Origin: Artocarpus heterophyllus | Lineage: Eukaryota; Streptophyta; Magnoliopsida; Rosales; Moraceae | Direction of reading: 5' to 3' | DNA: 64,000 nt | NCBI GenBank assembly: GCA_025403435.1 | Contig: CM046350.1 | Coordinates: forward strand, 32,269,346 to 32,333,345 | Shown: positions 21,650-34,705 of the stretch, one piece after another | Layout: each line of letters begins with the position of its first letter | Numbering within the stretch: position 1 is the stretch's first letter | Made by a program: the position numbers and the translations under genes | The notes under the pieces: generated by a model | Told to the model about the DNA's origin: nothing | Databases searched by the model: none | Seen by the model: the letters and a program-made list of their open reading frames with translations, nothing else

Positions 21650-23100
21650 TGGAAATTCAATAATTCAACTTATTCTTCAGTGTTCCACTAATTTACCAAT
21701 CCATTATTCCCTCATCAATCCAATAGTAGTATCGTTACTTTTCTATCTACACCAAAAGCCACAATACCCTGCCTAAAGATTAGCAAAATGATATTAAAAT
21801 CTCATGTACTGTTCGAATACCCAGTTTTCAAATACAACTTTCGCTTATATAGTTCTTACTTGTTAAAACTACAGAGTACAATTCAGTTACAGAAGAAAGT
21901 TAAGAATAATTTCTTTGTTGAAGAACTTACCTACACGAACCACCCAAACCTCAACTAATAAAATCTTGCAGTTTTACCAATTGTAATAAAATATTAACCA
22001 TTCTGAACACTACTGAATCTCCATTTCTTGCAAATATCTGAAAGTAATATGCAATTGAAATACAAACTTCATACCAGAGCAAACATCTATGCAAAAGCAA
22101 ACATATCCTTGGATTCTTCCAATGCTTCAAGAGAGCATAAGATTTCATAAAAGCTGTGGAACAGAAAACCGCACAAGTTCTCAACAACATCGACGCGACG
22201 AATTTCACGTCTTCAGAACTAATCAGTGCCCATTGTGAAAGAATGCAATTGCGTTATATGTCTTCAAAATTTTCATTTGGTATCTATGGCCAAATTGTGT
22301 CAAAAAAAAGGGCACAAGGAAGAAAAATAGGAAACGATCTTTATTCTTTATTGGAAGCCAAACAGTTTTTCTACCAAAAGTTCATCATTTCTAAATATTA
22401 AAGATTGTTTAAGTACATATATTTTCTTTTAGCCAAACCTTAGAGAACAAAACTAGATCATTGAACTTATTTCCCTGCCGACAAACTGTAGGACCAATTA
22501 CAGACTTATAACCAGAAATATTATGAAGCCAAACCAGCTCAAGAGCACCAAAATATAACTTTCGATATAAAGAAAAGACCAAATGTTCCAGATTGATCAC
22601 GGTACAAATTTGCAATAGCAATTACGGACAAGAAACCAGAAATGATAAACAGCCCAACAAAGACAATAAAGCAGGAACAGCTTCAAAGCACCAAAATGTG
22701 ATTCTCAATGAAAAATTCGGGAAAAAAAAATTGAAACAATCGTTCTACAATCAATAGCAGTACAATTCCCAAATGGCTATTGACTGAAATGATGCTGAAA
22801 CAGATCACAGCATAGAACAGATCAAGAGACCCAGTAATGGAAAAGGGGGAAAAAATGAAGCCCACAAAAAGAAATTTCTTACCCAGGCAAGAAGCAAAAA
22901 ATGCAGACAAATAATCCAAAGCCCCGATCTTAAAAAAGACCTACCCTTTATTCCTTCGACTCCTTTACGGATCTTTGTTCTTCTCCTTTTTCGATTAATT
23001 TTTTTGAACCAACGTAAAATGTTATCGTCCGTTGATGAAATCATATGAAAGTGTAAATTAATGGCTTGCACACACATACATGTGAATTGTGATGCGAATC
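21650..23100. other. 5' region of KUP gene B
   Basis: No recognisable coding exon. On the minus strand a purine-rich stretch at about 22930-23000 ends in an AAAG|GGTAGGT-like donor and could be a non-coding first exon with a 5'UTR intron of about 1.3 kb, a layout seen in some plant KUP genes. This is inference only. Confidence 0.3.
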
Positions 23101-24184
23101 GAATCTCTTAAAATAATAATAATAATGATAATGGGCACTTGAGTTTGGTACGGACACAAGTGAAAGAAAACAGAACCAGATGATGTCACTTTCAAAGATT
23201 CTCAAAATTCTTTTCTTCCGTTTAAAACCTCCTTACTTTCGAAACAATGGTCCCAATTGAACATACGGTATATCTTTTAAAATGAACGGATAGTATATCT
23301 TTTTAAATGAGGTCTATTATTTTATTAGTAGTAAGGTTACAATTTTATAAGTTAAATAAAATTGTTTTTCTTAAGATCTAGTTTTTTGTTGCTTTTTTCC
23401 TTTGACTTTGACTAAATTCATAAGTTGCCAATCAAAATTTTTAATTGTGCTCAATTACTCTTAAAATTCAACAAAATAGAATACATGTTACTTGACATGC
23501 TTTGATTGTCATCTGAAATTTTAATCATGTCCTTCAAAAAAGCTTAAGTAACATGTACGACAACTTTTTTTAAAATAAAATTTCCAGAGTAGTTATCAGT
23601 TTGATCAGATTCTCCAATCACCAAAATTAAAATTTCAGTAAATAACTTACTAATCTTAAAATAATCAAGGAGAAGTGTGTTAAATATCCTTGTTTTTAAC
23701 TTTTTAAAATGCCTTTTTTAACATTTATTGAATTGCCTATTGATATACTAAAATGTTACTAAGTGTTTTTCAAATCTTTACAATTTAAATCTTACTTCCC
23801 AAATATGTTTTTTTTAAAATTAGAGCAGATGGATGATTTAACAAAGGAACAACATAAATAAATTTGGAACCCTCTGATATTATCTCAAAAGTAACCTATC
23901 TTTTTAAAAATAAGAAAAAGGTACATTTACATTTAAAAAACTTCTTTCAGTATAAATGCTAATTTTGGAGACAATGATGCCCTTGTAGTTAATTAATTGG
24001 AAACTAAAAATTATATTATCCCTGTATTAAAAGACAGAAAGTGTAAAACATAGAGAAAAAACTAAAAAATAGTCAAACTAAAAAACCAAAACTAAGAAGG
24101 GAAATTTTCATAAATCCTATATTTTAACTTATTTTTTTACAAATGCTATAACTTACTTTTTACATATGCTAGACTTGTTTGATT

Positions 24185-24340
24185 GGTTGTTTGAAAGTAC
24201 GGTTAGAACCAATAGTTTTGGTCTAAGAACTATAGTATATGAGAGCTCTATATTGTATGAATTTTTTTTACAGTAACATATGAGAGCTTTATACTATTCA
24301 TATTTGTAACTGATAGTTTCAACCGTTCTTTTAAATGGCC
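24185..24340. mobile_element. hAT-like MITE (about 156 bp)
   Basis: Ends GGTTGTTTGAAAGTACGGTT and (reverse complement) GGCCATTTAAAAGAACGGTT form an imperfect inverted repeat of about 24 bp. The interior holds duplicated ATGAGAGCTxTATA segments. It resembles the element at 3034-3148. Confidence 0.4.
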
Positions 24341-24770
24341 TATGAGTGTAACACAACTTAAGTATGTAATATGAATGATAGTGTGGTATAATGTTATTAA
24401 AAATGGCATGAACAAGCACATTTTTTAAAAGCATGGCACAACATGTAATTTCTCAACTAACTAATCATGATTAATCTTATTTTAGAATTTCATACTTTTG
24501 CATAAATTCATAAAACAGTTTACCAAAGGATTTTTAAAATGATATAAAAAAAAAGTTTTGACACAAAGTTCGATCTTAAATTTTATCAAAACCAACTTTT
24601 TTTAAAAAAAAATTATTGTAGTGTCAAAAACTGGACAATATGGTTGCAAATATAGCCCAAAGGCATATCAGACTTCATAAAAAAAATGTAGAGTTTGAAT
24701 TCCTCTACTTCTTAATTTAAAAAAGAAAAAAAGAAAAGGAAGGGGAACCCAAAAAAAAATTGCTATCATT

Positions 24771-24998
24771 TGGTAACACAATGGCCTACCTAAGTCATCT
24801 AATGGCTTACTAACTCATAAGCTTGTAGCAGTCTATATCCAATGGACAACTAGCTAAACTTGAGTTTTGGCTTTTTATTTTCTTGCATATATAAGAGGGT
24901 TAAATTTGTAAAAGGCTCAATTGTAAATACTCTAAATCTATTTCAACTTCTGGTACTCTTTTGTTTTCTTCCAATGAAATAACAACATTCTTTTCATA
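24771..24998 (+). repeat. possible small copia LTR remnant
   Basis: TGGTAAC start, a TATA-like CATATATAAGAGGG and a CAATGAAATAACAACATTC segment ending in TTTTCA resemble a short copia LTR. No partner LTR and no target duplication were found. Confidence 0.25.
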
Positions 24999-25942
24999 TT
25001 GTTAAAGTATCGATAATATATACTCTTTAAGCCAAAACAATATAAGCATTTATGAAGTATTCATGCCTTCCTTAACTCTTAAATTAGAAGCATTTAAATG
25101 TTGAAAAGATACTTGAGTCGATCAAAACTTTCATTCTCAAGACTAAAATTATAGGTTTCTAAACCCTAGTAAATTTGGCGTGAAGTGGATAACCAACATC
25201 TGAAGTTAAAGTTGGTAGTTGTAAAAGGTGTGGTGAGTCTTATGTAGATTATTCACCATATTGTATTTGAGAGAGTATGATGAAAAGACAAAACCACTAT
25301 AAATTATATTAACTCTCACTGACTCTGATTCTCTTGATCAATTATTGCAATTTTATGTTTTGTTTGTTTGTTGCACTTGGAAGTCTTTTGAGTTGAAAAT
25401 TGATTATATTGTTAGATATTACTCTTGAACATATTGTGATTTTGTGACATTATATTAACATCTAGTATAGTGTGACTTTGTGATTTATTAAGTATTTATT
25501 CGAGTTATTATTTGTATAAATTATGGTGAAAACTTTACAATAATTGTGAAAAGTATTCAAAATTTGTAAAATCCAATTCACCTTTTCATTTGGTTGTCAT
25601 TCTTAGGCTAATTATTGTTATTAGATATTGGTGCTAATACTTTTGAAAAAGATTGAACAATTTTGAGCGTGGCTACTTATAGTTTTCAAAACATAGAAGG
25701 TCATTTGACCAATAGGCTTCTTTATAGTTTTCAAAACATATCAACATGATTGCTTACATTTATTGGAAAGCTAAAATAAAAATATATGTGTTTCATGATT
25801 ATGCTTTGTGTAAAATTGTTGGTAATGCTTCATCTGTGTCTACTAAGGAAGTTAATAAGAAGAGGGTTCTCAAGAATCCAAATGAATATGATTATAGCGA
25901 TAAAATTAAATTACCTTCTAAAACTACTGCCATGAATATTTT

Positions 25943-26417
25943 TGTAACGACCCAAATTTTTGAGCCGTTAATCTTCATAGGTAGATTTCTCAGAGAACTT
26001 AATTATAATCTTGACATTTTAAAATTTCAAAGGAAATTTTTTAACAAGAAAACTTGTTTGACAATTTTGACAGAATAATTTGCATTCACGATCTAACATA
26101 GAAAATTATTGTCTTTATAACCAAGTTTAACTTAGAGTACATGATGTCCATATTTAATTTGTCATAATTTTAGCAAAACAATTTTAGCATAAATAACATG
26201 CAGAATACTTAGCTTACTTAGCAATTAAACATAATTATCATCCTCAAAACGATAATCTTAGCTTATCTTTAAACTTCCAAAAAGATTTACTTTTCATGAT
26301 GCAAAAATAAATACTTTTGCATGATGGTATCTTATCTCATTGTCTTCACTTCACTGCATCACCTTGTTAAGCCCTCATTCATTATTGAGTTGCCAGTTTC
26401 TTACCGGGATTACCTAC
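25943..26417. repeat. gypsy-type LTR fragment cut by Copia-3
   Basis: Begins TGTAACGACCC, the usual start of many plant Ty3/gypsy LTRs, and runs to the first base of the Copia-3 LTR at 26418. The other half was not found, so it is either truncated or displaced by rearrangement. Confidence 0.4.
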
Positions 26418-28148
26418 TATTGGAAAAACAAGTACGCAACGGAATTTTAAAAAATTTTAAATCAGAGTATTTTCTAAAACATAAGTTATACATAAATCAA
26501 TCAGATCTTACTAACCGTTGTATGTCGAAAAGCTCTTACAATAGTGATGAGAAGAATGTTCTAGAAGGGCCTAAACTAACTGGCCTTCTTTGTTATTCTC
26601 TATCCATGATTGGAGTGTGTATGGGCACATGTCGTGTAGTTCTTCCCTAGTAACTCTCCTTCCAACCAATTGAGAAGACCTAGAGTCAAGATTCATGATT
26701 GTGAACAATAGCCCTCAGGGAGTTTCAAAGTTTCTCATAGTAGAGTACTCACTCTTAGCTTCTCAACTGATCTGAATAACTAAGAAAACTCACTCCTATT
26801 TATAGAGGTCGAACCTATGGTTAGTTATTATCAGATAAGGCTTCAAAAATTTGATTATGGATCAACTTCTAATAAAATTGTGTAAAAAAGTGTGATCAAA
26901 TTATCTTTAGATTGGTAGTTCGAACTAACGAATCAGCCTATCGAACTTACCGCATTGGCAAGCTAAACTAGCAGATCGGCCTGCTGAACTTACGATAATA
27001 TGATCCCTGAGCATCTTTTATTTTCCACCCGAGATTCTTTAGATAGAGCTTCATTTTTAATTCAAATAACCAATAAAGAAGTTATCTAATCAAAACAACC
27101 ATATCTGAATAATTTCATAGAAAATAAAATATTCTTGGTAATTCAACCAATAAGCATAAATTTTTTGATCCTATCGAATTTCAGCCAAACTAATAATTTC
27201 ACATAAGTTACCAATTTGTTGGAAAAGAACGTCGTATCGTTACAGGATTTATTATGAGCTAGTAAAGGGGATTTGATGGACCTATATAATTTAAGCCCCA
27301 ATAATTATAAAATACAATATCTTAGATACATATTTTATAATTATCAACTATAACACTGCTCCACTAAAAGCTTAGAGTTGCACTCTCAAACTATATAAAA
27401 TTACGAAGCTCCAAATTAGCTAAGTGTCCATGAAATATTATGATGTGTCGTATCCCTATAGGATATTCATAATCGGCTTAAGGATAAATTCTATCTCACT
27501 TTTCCAATTATTTGTATCTTACATTTTGTTATCTCACTATTGGAAAACTTATAATCTAAAGACAGTACACTATTTGGTTACACCTATGCATTCAAATGGT
27601 TGAATGCTTCAGTTTTTCAATTACAAGATAAGGCATATAAGAGAATAATCATTAACTCCACCAAATGGTGTGTACAACACATATGATTGTCTAAAGTGAA
27701 TTGATTTGCACAAACAGAATAATTAATCTAAATCAATTCGATCCAATACATTTTCTCCTATGACAATGTACCAATGTTTCTACTCGTGGAGTCCAATTCC
27801 AATGGCCAAGACAAGCTATCTTCGGTTAAGGACGTAGACAACATAACAATCTTAGCATGAATAAAGAGCCCAACTTTATTCCCTCGATTGTGGATCTTGT
27901 GTTTTAGAATATTACTTTTAGAATCATGTCTTTCATGTAATTTGTCCATCATATGCCTGATTCTTAAAGGTTTAGACCGACAGTTTTAAACTTTTCTTTG
28001 CTTATCATACATTTAAGAAATATGAACATAAAGAGGACAACATTTAGTATATGAACAATAAATGAACTCTTTATTGATAAAATGTCTTCAAAAACATCTT
28101 ACAACATTTTACTCCTTAGGGCATACATGTCAGCAAACATGTCTAACA
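26418..28148 (-). repeat. Copia-3 3' LTR
   Basis: 1,731 bp, starting TATTGG (TG changed to TA) and ending TCTAACA. It is shorter than other family members (about 1.92-2.03 kb), so it carries internal deletions. A TATA-like CTATTTATAGAG (minus) is near 26796-26807. The phased motif array is at 26912-26989. Confidence 0.9.
26912..26989. repeat. phased GC-rich motif array in Copia-3 LTR (4 units)
   Basis: Degenerate copies of TCGGCCTGCCGAAC begin at 26912, 26933, 26955 and 26976 (spacings 21, 22, 21). Confidence 0.75.
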
Positions 28149-28162
28149 ATCTCTCACTTGCA

Positions 28163-31100
28163 CTAAGTGAGTAAATATAACATATTATGCCTCCCCATAG
28201 CTTCCACATGCCTCTTGAAAACCCTCACAGTTAGTGTCTTCGTGAATGGATCAGCTAAATTGTCCTTAAATGCGATTTTACATACAGCAACATGCCTGCC
28301 TTTAATGAAGTCCTTTATCATATGATACTTCCGATGAATATGCTTACTTTTCTTATGAAATCTTGGTTCCTTAGCATTAGCTATAGCTGTAGTGTCATCA
28401 TAATACAGCAATACCGCCTTATCCATGCTAGGAACTACCTCAAGATCCCCAAGGAACTTGCAGAGTCACACTTCTTCTTTCGAAGCATCATTAACTGCCA
28501 CATATTCGACTTCTGAAGTGTAATCTTTCTTGACACTTTTCCAAGCAATGGCACCACCGCCTAGAGTAAACACAAAACCAAAAGTGGATCTCCTTGAATT
28601 CGGACAAGATTGGAAATCCGAATCAATATATCATAGAGGTGTTAAATCTTCACCTGAATACATAAGCATATACCCTCAAGTCCTTTTCAAGTAGTTGAAA
28701 ATATGCTTGACCGTAACCCAGTAGTTCGGTCCCAGATCCAACTGAAACCAACTTACTATCCCGACCACATAACAAATATCTGGTCGCGTGTAAAGCATGG
28801 CATACATGAGACTACCCACTGCCAAAGCATTAGGCACCTTCTTCATGTATTCTCTTTCTTCATCAGACTTTAGCGAGTCTTTCTTAGAAAGAGTAATTCT
28901 AGACCTAGATGGTTGCCCACATCTCTTGGAATCCTGCATTGCAAACTTCTTGAGAATTTATCTATCTAGGCCGCTTGAGATAAGGCTATCATTCTGTTAT
29001 TCCTATCCCAAAGGATCTAGATACCAAGAACATAACTAGCCTCACCCAAGTCTTTCATGTCAAACTGTTTAGTCAACCATAATTTGATCGATGACAACGC
29101 CAAAACGTCATTGCCAATCAGCAGAATGTCATATATATAGAGCAGTAAAAAAACCACCTTCCCATCCTTGATGTGTTTGTAAACACATGGTTTGTTCACA
29201 TTTTATTTGAACCTATAAGTCTTAATCACCTGATCAAGTCTTATGTTCCAAGAACATGAAGCCTGCTTAAGTCCATAAATTGACTTTAGCAGCTTACAAA
29301 CCTTACCCTCCAACCGTTAGCCTTGAACCTAACTGGCTATACCATATATATGGACTCATCAAGATAGCCATTCAAAAAGGTCGTCTTGACATCCATCTGT
29401 CAAATCCCATAGTTGAGAGCGGCAACTATGGATAAGCGAATGCAGATGGATTTTAGCATGGCTATAGGTGAAAGGTTTCCTCGTAATCGATTCCTTCCTT
29501 TTTGCATGTATCCCTTTGCTATCAGTCTAGCCTTATAGGTTTCAACTTTTCCATCTGCTCCTCTCTTTCTCTTATAGACCCACTTACACCCTATGGGTTT
29601 TATCCCTTCGGGAAGATCCACAAGTTCCTAGACCCGATTAGTCTCCATAGACTTTATCGTAGTGTTCATGACTTCTGTCTAGAGTTTTGAATCAACATCC
29701 TCCATAGCTTCTTCATAAGTGTAAGGATCCTTGTCATGTTTATCCGGTTCAACTAAGAAGGCCTCACCATTGAACATATACCTCTCAAGTTGACGCCCGA
29801 TCCTCCCATTACGCCGAAGCCCTTTAGGTTGCTATTCGGTTGGTTTTTCTACATTCAATGGACTAGTTTCTACTAAAACCCCCAGAGTGACTAAATCACT
29901 CTCCAACTCCTTGAGTACTACTTTACTTCAAGGCTTAAAGTCGTTTATGCAACTTTCCCCAAGAAATGTTGCATTTATAGAAACCACAACTTTATTTGCC
30001 TTTGGGTTATAGAAATAACCCCCTTTAGTCCCTTTTAGATATTCTACAAACACACAAACTTCCAAGCGTGCTTTCAACTTATTCACTTCCTTATATAGGA
30101 CATGAGCCAGATATTCCCATATATGAATATGGTTTAAGGATGTCTTCTTTCTTGTCCACAACTCGTGAGAAGTTTTAGGAACCAATTTTGAAGGCACGTT
30201 GTTAGTGCATATCCCCAAAAAGAAAAAGGCAATGATGAATAACTCATCATAGACCTGATCATATTCAACAAACTCCTATTCCTTCTCTCAGCTATGCCAT
30301 TCTACTGCAGAATGCCCGGTATAGTCAAATAGGATAAAATCCTATTCTCTAATAAGTGTTCTAAGAACTCATCAAAGAGGTATTCACCACCTTGATCAGA
30401 TCAAAGTGCCTTTATGGGTTTATCTAATTGCTTTTTTGCTTCAGCTTGAAATTTCCTAAACTTGTCAAAAGTTTCGCTTTTATGATGCATTAGGTAGGCA
30501 TACCCATATGTTGAGTAATCACCAATAAAAGTGACAAAGTACTCATACCCTCCTCTTGCCCGGATGTCATGGGCCACAAACATCACTACGCATAAGTTCT
30601 AGAATCTCTTCAGCCTTATTGTCCTTAGACCCAAATGGTCTTTTGGTCATTTTACCCTCCAAATAAGATTCACATTGTGGTATAGATTCCACCTTTAAGT
30701 GACTTTAAGGCCTATCCCTTACCAACTTTTGAATCACAAATGCCAAAGATGGGTCTTATTAGAGTGAGAAGTCTTAAGTCTTTTAAAGAGAAGTCTTAAG
30801 TTTTTTAAAGTTATTATCATTAACCTCAGTGTTAAGCAGTATGCCTATCTTAGGTTTGATAAAATATAGATTGTTTTGCATCTATCCATCACATATAAAA
30901 GATTTGTTTTTATGAATCACTACTTTTTTATTAAAAGAAACTGAATAAGAATCTTTAAATAAACAAGTTGCATATATTAAATTCCTTTTAAGTTTAGGAA
31001 TGTAAAAACAATCTCGTAAAATTAAAATCCTATAATTATCAAAATAAAGATGGATGTCTCCTACTGCTTCAGCCAATACCAAGAATTCATCGACCATCTG

Positions 31101-32065
31101 AAGCGTGAAGTTCTCATGCAGCAGACTTCTTGTTTCTTTGAACCTATGCAGAGAAACACAAACATGATTAGTTGCTCTGAAATCTATGACCCAAGTGTCA
31201 CTTGATTCTTCAACTAAACAAGTTTTAATAACCAGAAGACACACCTATCTCCTCGAGAAAAGAAGTCTTTACAATTCTTCTTTATGTGCCCAATCTTCCC
31301 ACAGTAAAAACACTTCAACTTCTTTGGGTTCTTCTATTTCTTCTTCTTATTCTTGCCATTTGTAGGAATAGAAGATTTCTCGTTCTTAGCTTTATGTTGC
31401 CTTCCATTCCCAAGGTTAGGATTAGAAGTAGATACAACTGCTAAGTTGGCTTCGCCACCTGCAGGAGTTTCCTTGATCAGATTTTAGAACTCCTGTAACT
31501 GCTTCATTAGTTCTGTTGAGGTCACATCTATCTATTGCTCAAATTGTATGAAGCTCTAAACGAGATGAACTCCTTTGACAGAGCCTCAAAAACCATAATC
31601 ATTTGTAACTCAACATTGATATCAACTCCGTGGGCTTGAGCCTCAGCAAGATAACCCAAGACTAACATCATATGCTCCTTTATAGGAGTCCCTAGTTTTT
31701 GTTTGCAGTTCAAAAGTTTCCAAAGGGCCCCTTGCCATTTTGTTATGGCTTAGCCTCGAAGCATGTCTTCAAGATTATCCATGATCTGCTTCATAGTCTC
31801 ATAATCTTCATGTTAAGCCTATAGCATGTTATTCATGCTAGCCATAACATAACAGCAGGCCTAATTGTTAGTCTCTTTCCATTAATCATATGCTTGGATT
31901 TACTCATTAGTGGATTCCTTGATAGGTTCGGGAGGACATGATATTGTCTACAAATTTTAGTTCCTCAAAAGATAGGAAGATGTTCAGGTTCCTTTTCCAA
32001 TCATTGTAATTCTCACCAGTTAATTGGTTTTTATTGAGTATTGAAGATAAAGTGTTTTTAGACAT
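28163..32065 (-). pseudogene. Copia-3 gag-pol, decayed
   Basis: Gag starts at ATG 32065-32063 (MSKNTLSSILNKNQLTGENY). The zinc knuckle CFYCGKIGHIKKNC is intact near 31270-31330. The protease reads WVIDFRATNHVC (DSGA changed to DFRA). Integrase shows YFVTFIGDYSTYGYAYL (IDD changed to IGD). RT has LLYIYDILLIGND, so one catalytic Asp of YxDD is Tyr. RNase H ends in DPFTKTLTVRVFKRHVEAMG. Many stops and frameshifts occur. At least three catalytic centres are lost. Confidence 0.88.
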
Positions 32066-32228
32066 TTTAATCCGCAATAAAGATCATATACCAAATATAA
32101 GCAAACATTCCATAACAGTTTAGTAAGATAACACAATCAAGTAAACAAGCAATTGTATTTATGTGTCAAAACCTTAAAAAAATCACAACCTTACAACGAT
32201 AATTCCTAAATCAAAATTCAACAAGCCG

Positions 32229-32527
32229 CCTAAGGGAGACTTGCCAAATTTAATTAGAAACACGGATCCCCTTCGATTAATATATGCCATCTAGGACCCG
32301 TCTAATCCAGTATATATTAATAATCGTTTTCTTTGGCCATTAATTTTATTAACAGAGCTCCTAAGGGAGGTTAATAATAAAATTAACTTGAGTGTATAAC
32401 CATCGTTTCAACTATTTTATCCACAATCTATAATCACCATCTAGGGGTGTACAACAATAGATCATTCTAAAATAAATTATCCTTTTGGAGATCCAACCTG
32501 GTACATGATGAAATTTCTTCCTAGAGG
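32229..32527 (-). other. Copia-3 leader with four CCTAGG-like modules
   Basis: CCTAAGGG at 32229 and 32360, CTAGGGG at 32441 and CCTAGAGG at 32520 lie just upstream of gag on the minus strand. Intervals are 131, 81 and 79 bp, mirroring Copia-5. Confidence 0.6.
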
Positions 32528-33029
32528 TCAGGACCACCTTGTGCTACCTATGGACCAACGATGGAGGCTGTAAGTCCTCTCTTCGAAAACCTTCTCCCAC
32601 TCAATCTTTTAAAACAAAGGTTTTATTTTAAAATATGCATGAACAATTTTTAATGAGCAGTACTCCCTATTTTATATGAAATTTTATCAACATACATGGC
32701 AAATCGTATTATAATATAGACCAGCAAAGCAATCATGCAAAGCCACAAGCAAAATAATAACAAACAGCCGTAATATTATGGTTTTATCCTAGAGAAAAGA
32801 AATTAAAGATTACAAGAGATCAATCGAAACATATTATCGATTCTTCATCCTTGTATCTTCAAGTTGTATCCATCTTCATGTGGAATCTATCGTCAAGTCT
32901 TCAATCTCGCATAGATCAAGTACTTCATTTGTTTGGTCATCATAAAATTTTGATGTTTCTTAGAATTGTCTCAAAAATAAAATCAAAACTATACCAAAAC
33001 ACACCTTTCTGAAAACCTACAGCTCTCTG

Positions 33030-33120
33030 CCGGCCTGTCGATTTGTGTGATCGGCCTGTCGATCATAACTCATTGACTTGCCGAACATGACTTTTCGGCC
33101 TGCCGCCAGAGCTGGCTGAA
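33030..33120. repeat. phased GC-rich motif array in Copia-3 leader
   Basis: CCGGCCTGTCGA, TCGGCCTGTCGA, a TTGACTTGCCGAAC unit and TCGGCCTGCCG start at 33030, 33051, 33073 and 33095 (21, 22, 22 bp). A weak fifth unit follows at about 33112. Confidence 0.75.
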
Positions 33121-33618
33121 TCCTGCCTCACGTTTTCTAGAAAAATAGTTTTTACGTAGTTTTTCAATCTTATTTTCACCAATTTAAAAATATAAAAATT
33201 TAGAGACTAAGGAAAAACCAATGGAGCCGTTGCCATCTATCTTCTAGATCCGTCTTTATTCTGAATAATTATTTAATTATACACTTTTTTACAAATTTAA
33301 AATTAAATAATAATTCCTAGACGGTGATGATAGACTGTCATCTAATTACATGAAAAATCTAGATACACATTCTAACCTTTAATAAACCATAACCAGCATA
33401 AATTAATTAATTAAAAAATAATTAAATAATAATATAATCAACCAAAATTAATCAATAAACATTTACTAAAAAATTTCATGACAACATATAAAAATATAGA
33501 AACCCTAGAGTGCCAACTCTTTAAAAAATTAAATTCAAACATATGAGAGATCAAGATCACATAATTTATATATATAGCAAGATCAAGATTACATAAAAAT
33601 CATGGCTCTGATCCTAGT

Positions 33619-34705
33619 TGTTGGAAAAACAAGTTCACAGCTAAATTTTAAAAAATTTTAAATTAGAGTATTTTTCAAAACATAAGTTTTGACATGCTAT
33701 ATACATAAATCAATCAGATCTTACTAACCTTTGTATGCCGAAGAGCTCCTGCAATTAGTGACGAGAAGAACATTCTGAAAGGGCTTCAACCAATTAGTTT
33801 TCTTTGCTATTCTCTATCCACGATCAAAGTGTATGTAGGCACACACTATACAACTCTTTCTTGGTGACTCTCCTTCCAACCAATTGAAAAGACTTAGAGC
33901 CAAGGTTTGTGATTGTGAACAATAGCCCTCAGGGAGTTTCAAAGTTTCTCACAGTAGAGTATTCACTCTTAACTTCTCAACTGATTTAAATAACTAAGAA
34001 AACTCACTCCCTATATATAGAGGTTGGACCCAAGGTTAGTTATTGTCAGATAAGGTCTCAAAAATTCAAATTTAGATCAACTTCTGATAAAATCAAGTCA
34101 AAATGTGTGATTAAATACTTGTTAAATCGACAGTCTAAACTAACAGATCTGCTTGCAAACTTAGCGATTGGCAGGCCGAATTAGTAGATCCGCCTACCAA
34201 ACTTACGATTATATGATCCTTAAGAATCTTTTATTTTCCACCCAAGATTCTTTAGATAGAGCCTCAGTTCTAATTCAAATAACCCAATAAAGAAGTTATA
34301 TAATCAAAACAATCATATCTGGATAATTTCATAGAAAATAAATATTCTCATTAATTCAACAAGTTAATCTTATATTAATTTACAAAATTAATTCAACTAA
34401 TAAATAGACATTAATTTCTGATCCTATTAAATTTTAGCCAAACTAATCATTTAACATAAGTCACCAATTCGTTGGAAAAGCAAACTATATTGTTACAGGA
34501 TTTATTATGAGCTAGCAAAGAGAACCTGATGGACCTATATAATTGAAGCTCCAATAATTATAAAATACAATATCCCATATACATATTTTATAATTATCAA
34601 CTTTAACGATACTCCACTAAAAGCCTAAAGTTGCACTCTCATAATATAAAATTACGAAGCTCCAAATTAGCTAAATGTCCATGACATATCATGATACGTC
34701 GTATG
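33619..34705 (-). repeat. Copia-3 5' LTR, truncated
   Basis: Corresponds to the first 1.03 kb of 26418-28148 and stops after CGTCGTATG, where TATTGGAAAAAC of Copia-3b begins. Motif units occur at 34127, 34148, 34168 and 34189. Confidence 0.85.

Larger units (their letters stand above)
23101..25942. other. AT-rich intergenic region
   Basis: Contains an AAT microsatellite (about 23109-23130), a MITE at 24185-24340 and an LTR-like remnant at about 24771-24998. Some later stretches (25140-25500) resemble decayed LTR or leader sequence but could not be assigned. No gene was seen. Confidence 0.5.
26418..34705 (-). mobile_element. Copia-3: Ty1/copia element (family 3), 5' LTR truncated
   Basis: A plus-strand-left LTR (26418-28148) ends TCTAACA and is followed by the complementary purine tract (CTCTCACTTGCAC). 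Decayed RNase H, RT, integrase, protease and gag follow on the minus strand. Then comes a 1.5-kb leader, a primer site (minus TAGGATCAGAGCC, about 33603-33616) and the other LTR from 33619 (TGTTGGAAAAAC). That second LTR breaks off at 34705, where another family-3 LTR begins. It is the same family as Copia-5, Copia-3b and the solo LTR at 55788. Confidence 0.9.

Noticed and set aside
22156..23077. Several short frames upstream of KUP gene B
   Set aside because: Low-complexity, no family similarity, and they overlap on both strands in what is probably the 5'UTR/promoter region.
25746..26078. 110-codon open frame
   Set aside because: It runs across the TGTAACGACCC start of an LTR fragment and resembles no family known to me. 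Probably chance.
26321..26650. 109-codon open frame
   Set aside because: It spans the border of the Copia-3 LTR at 26418 and lies mostly within LTR sequence.
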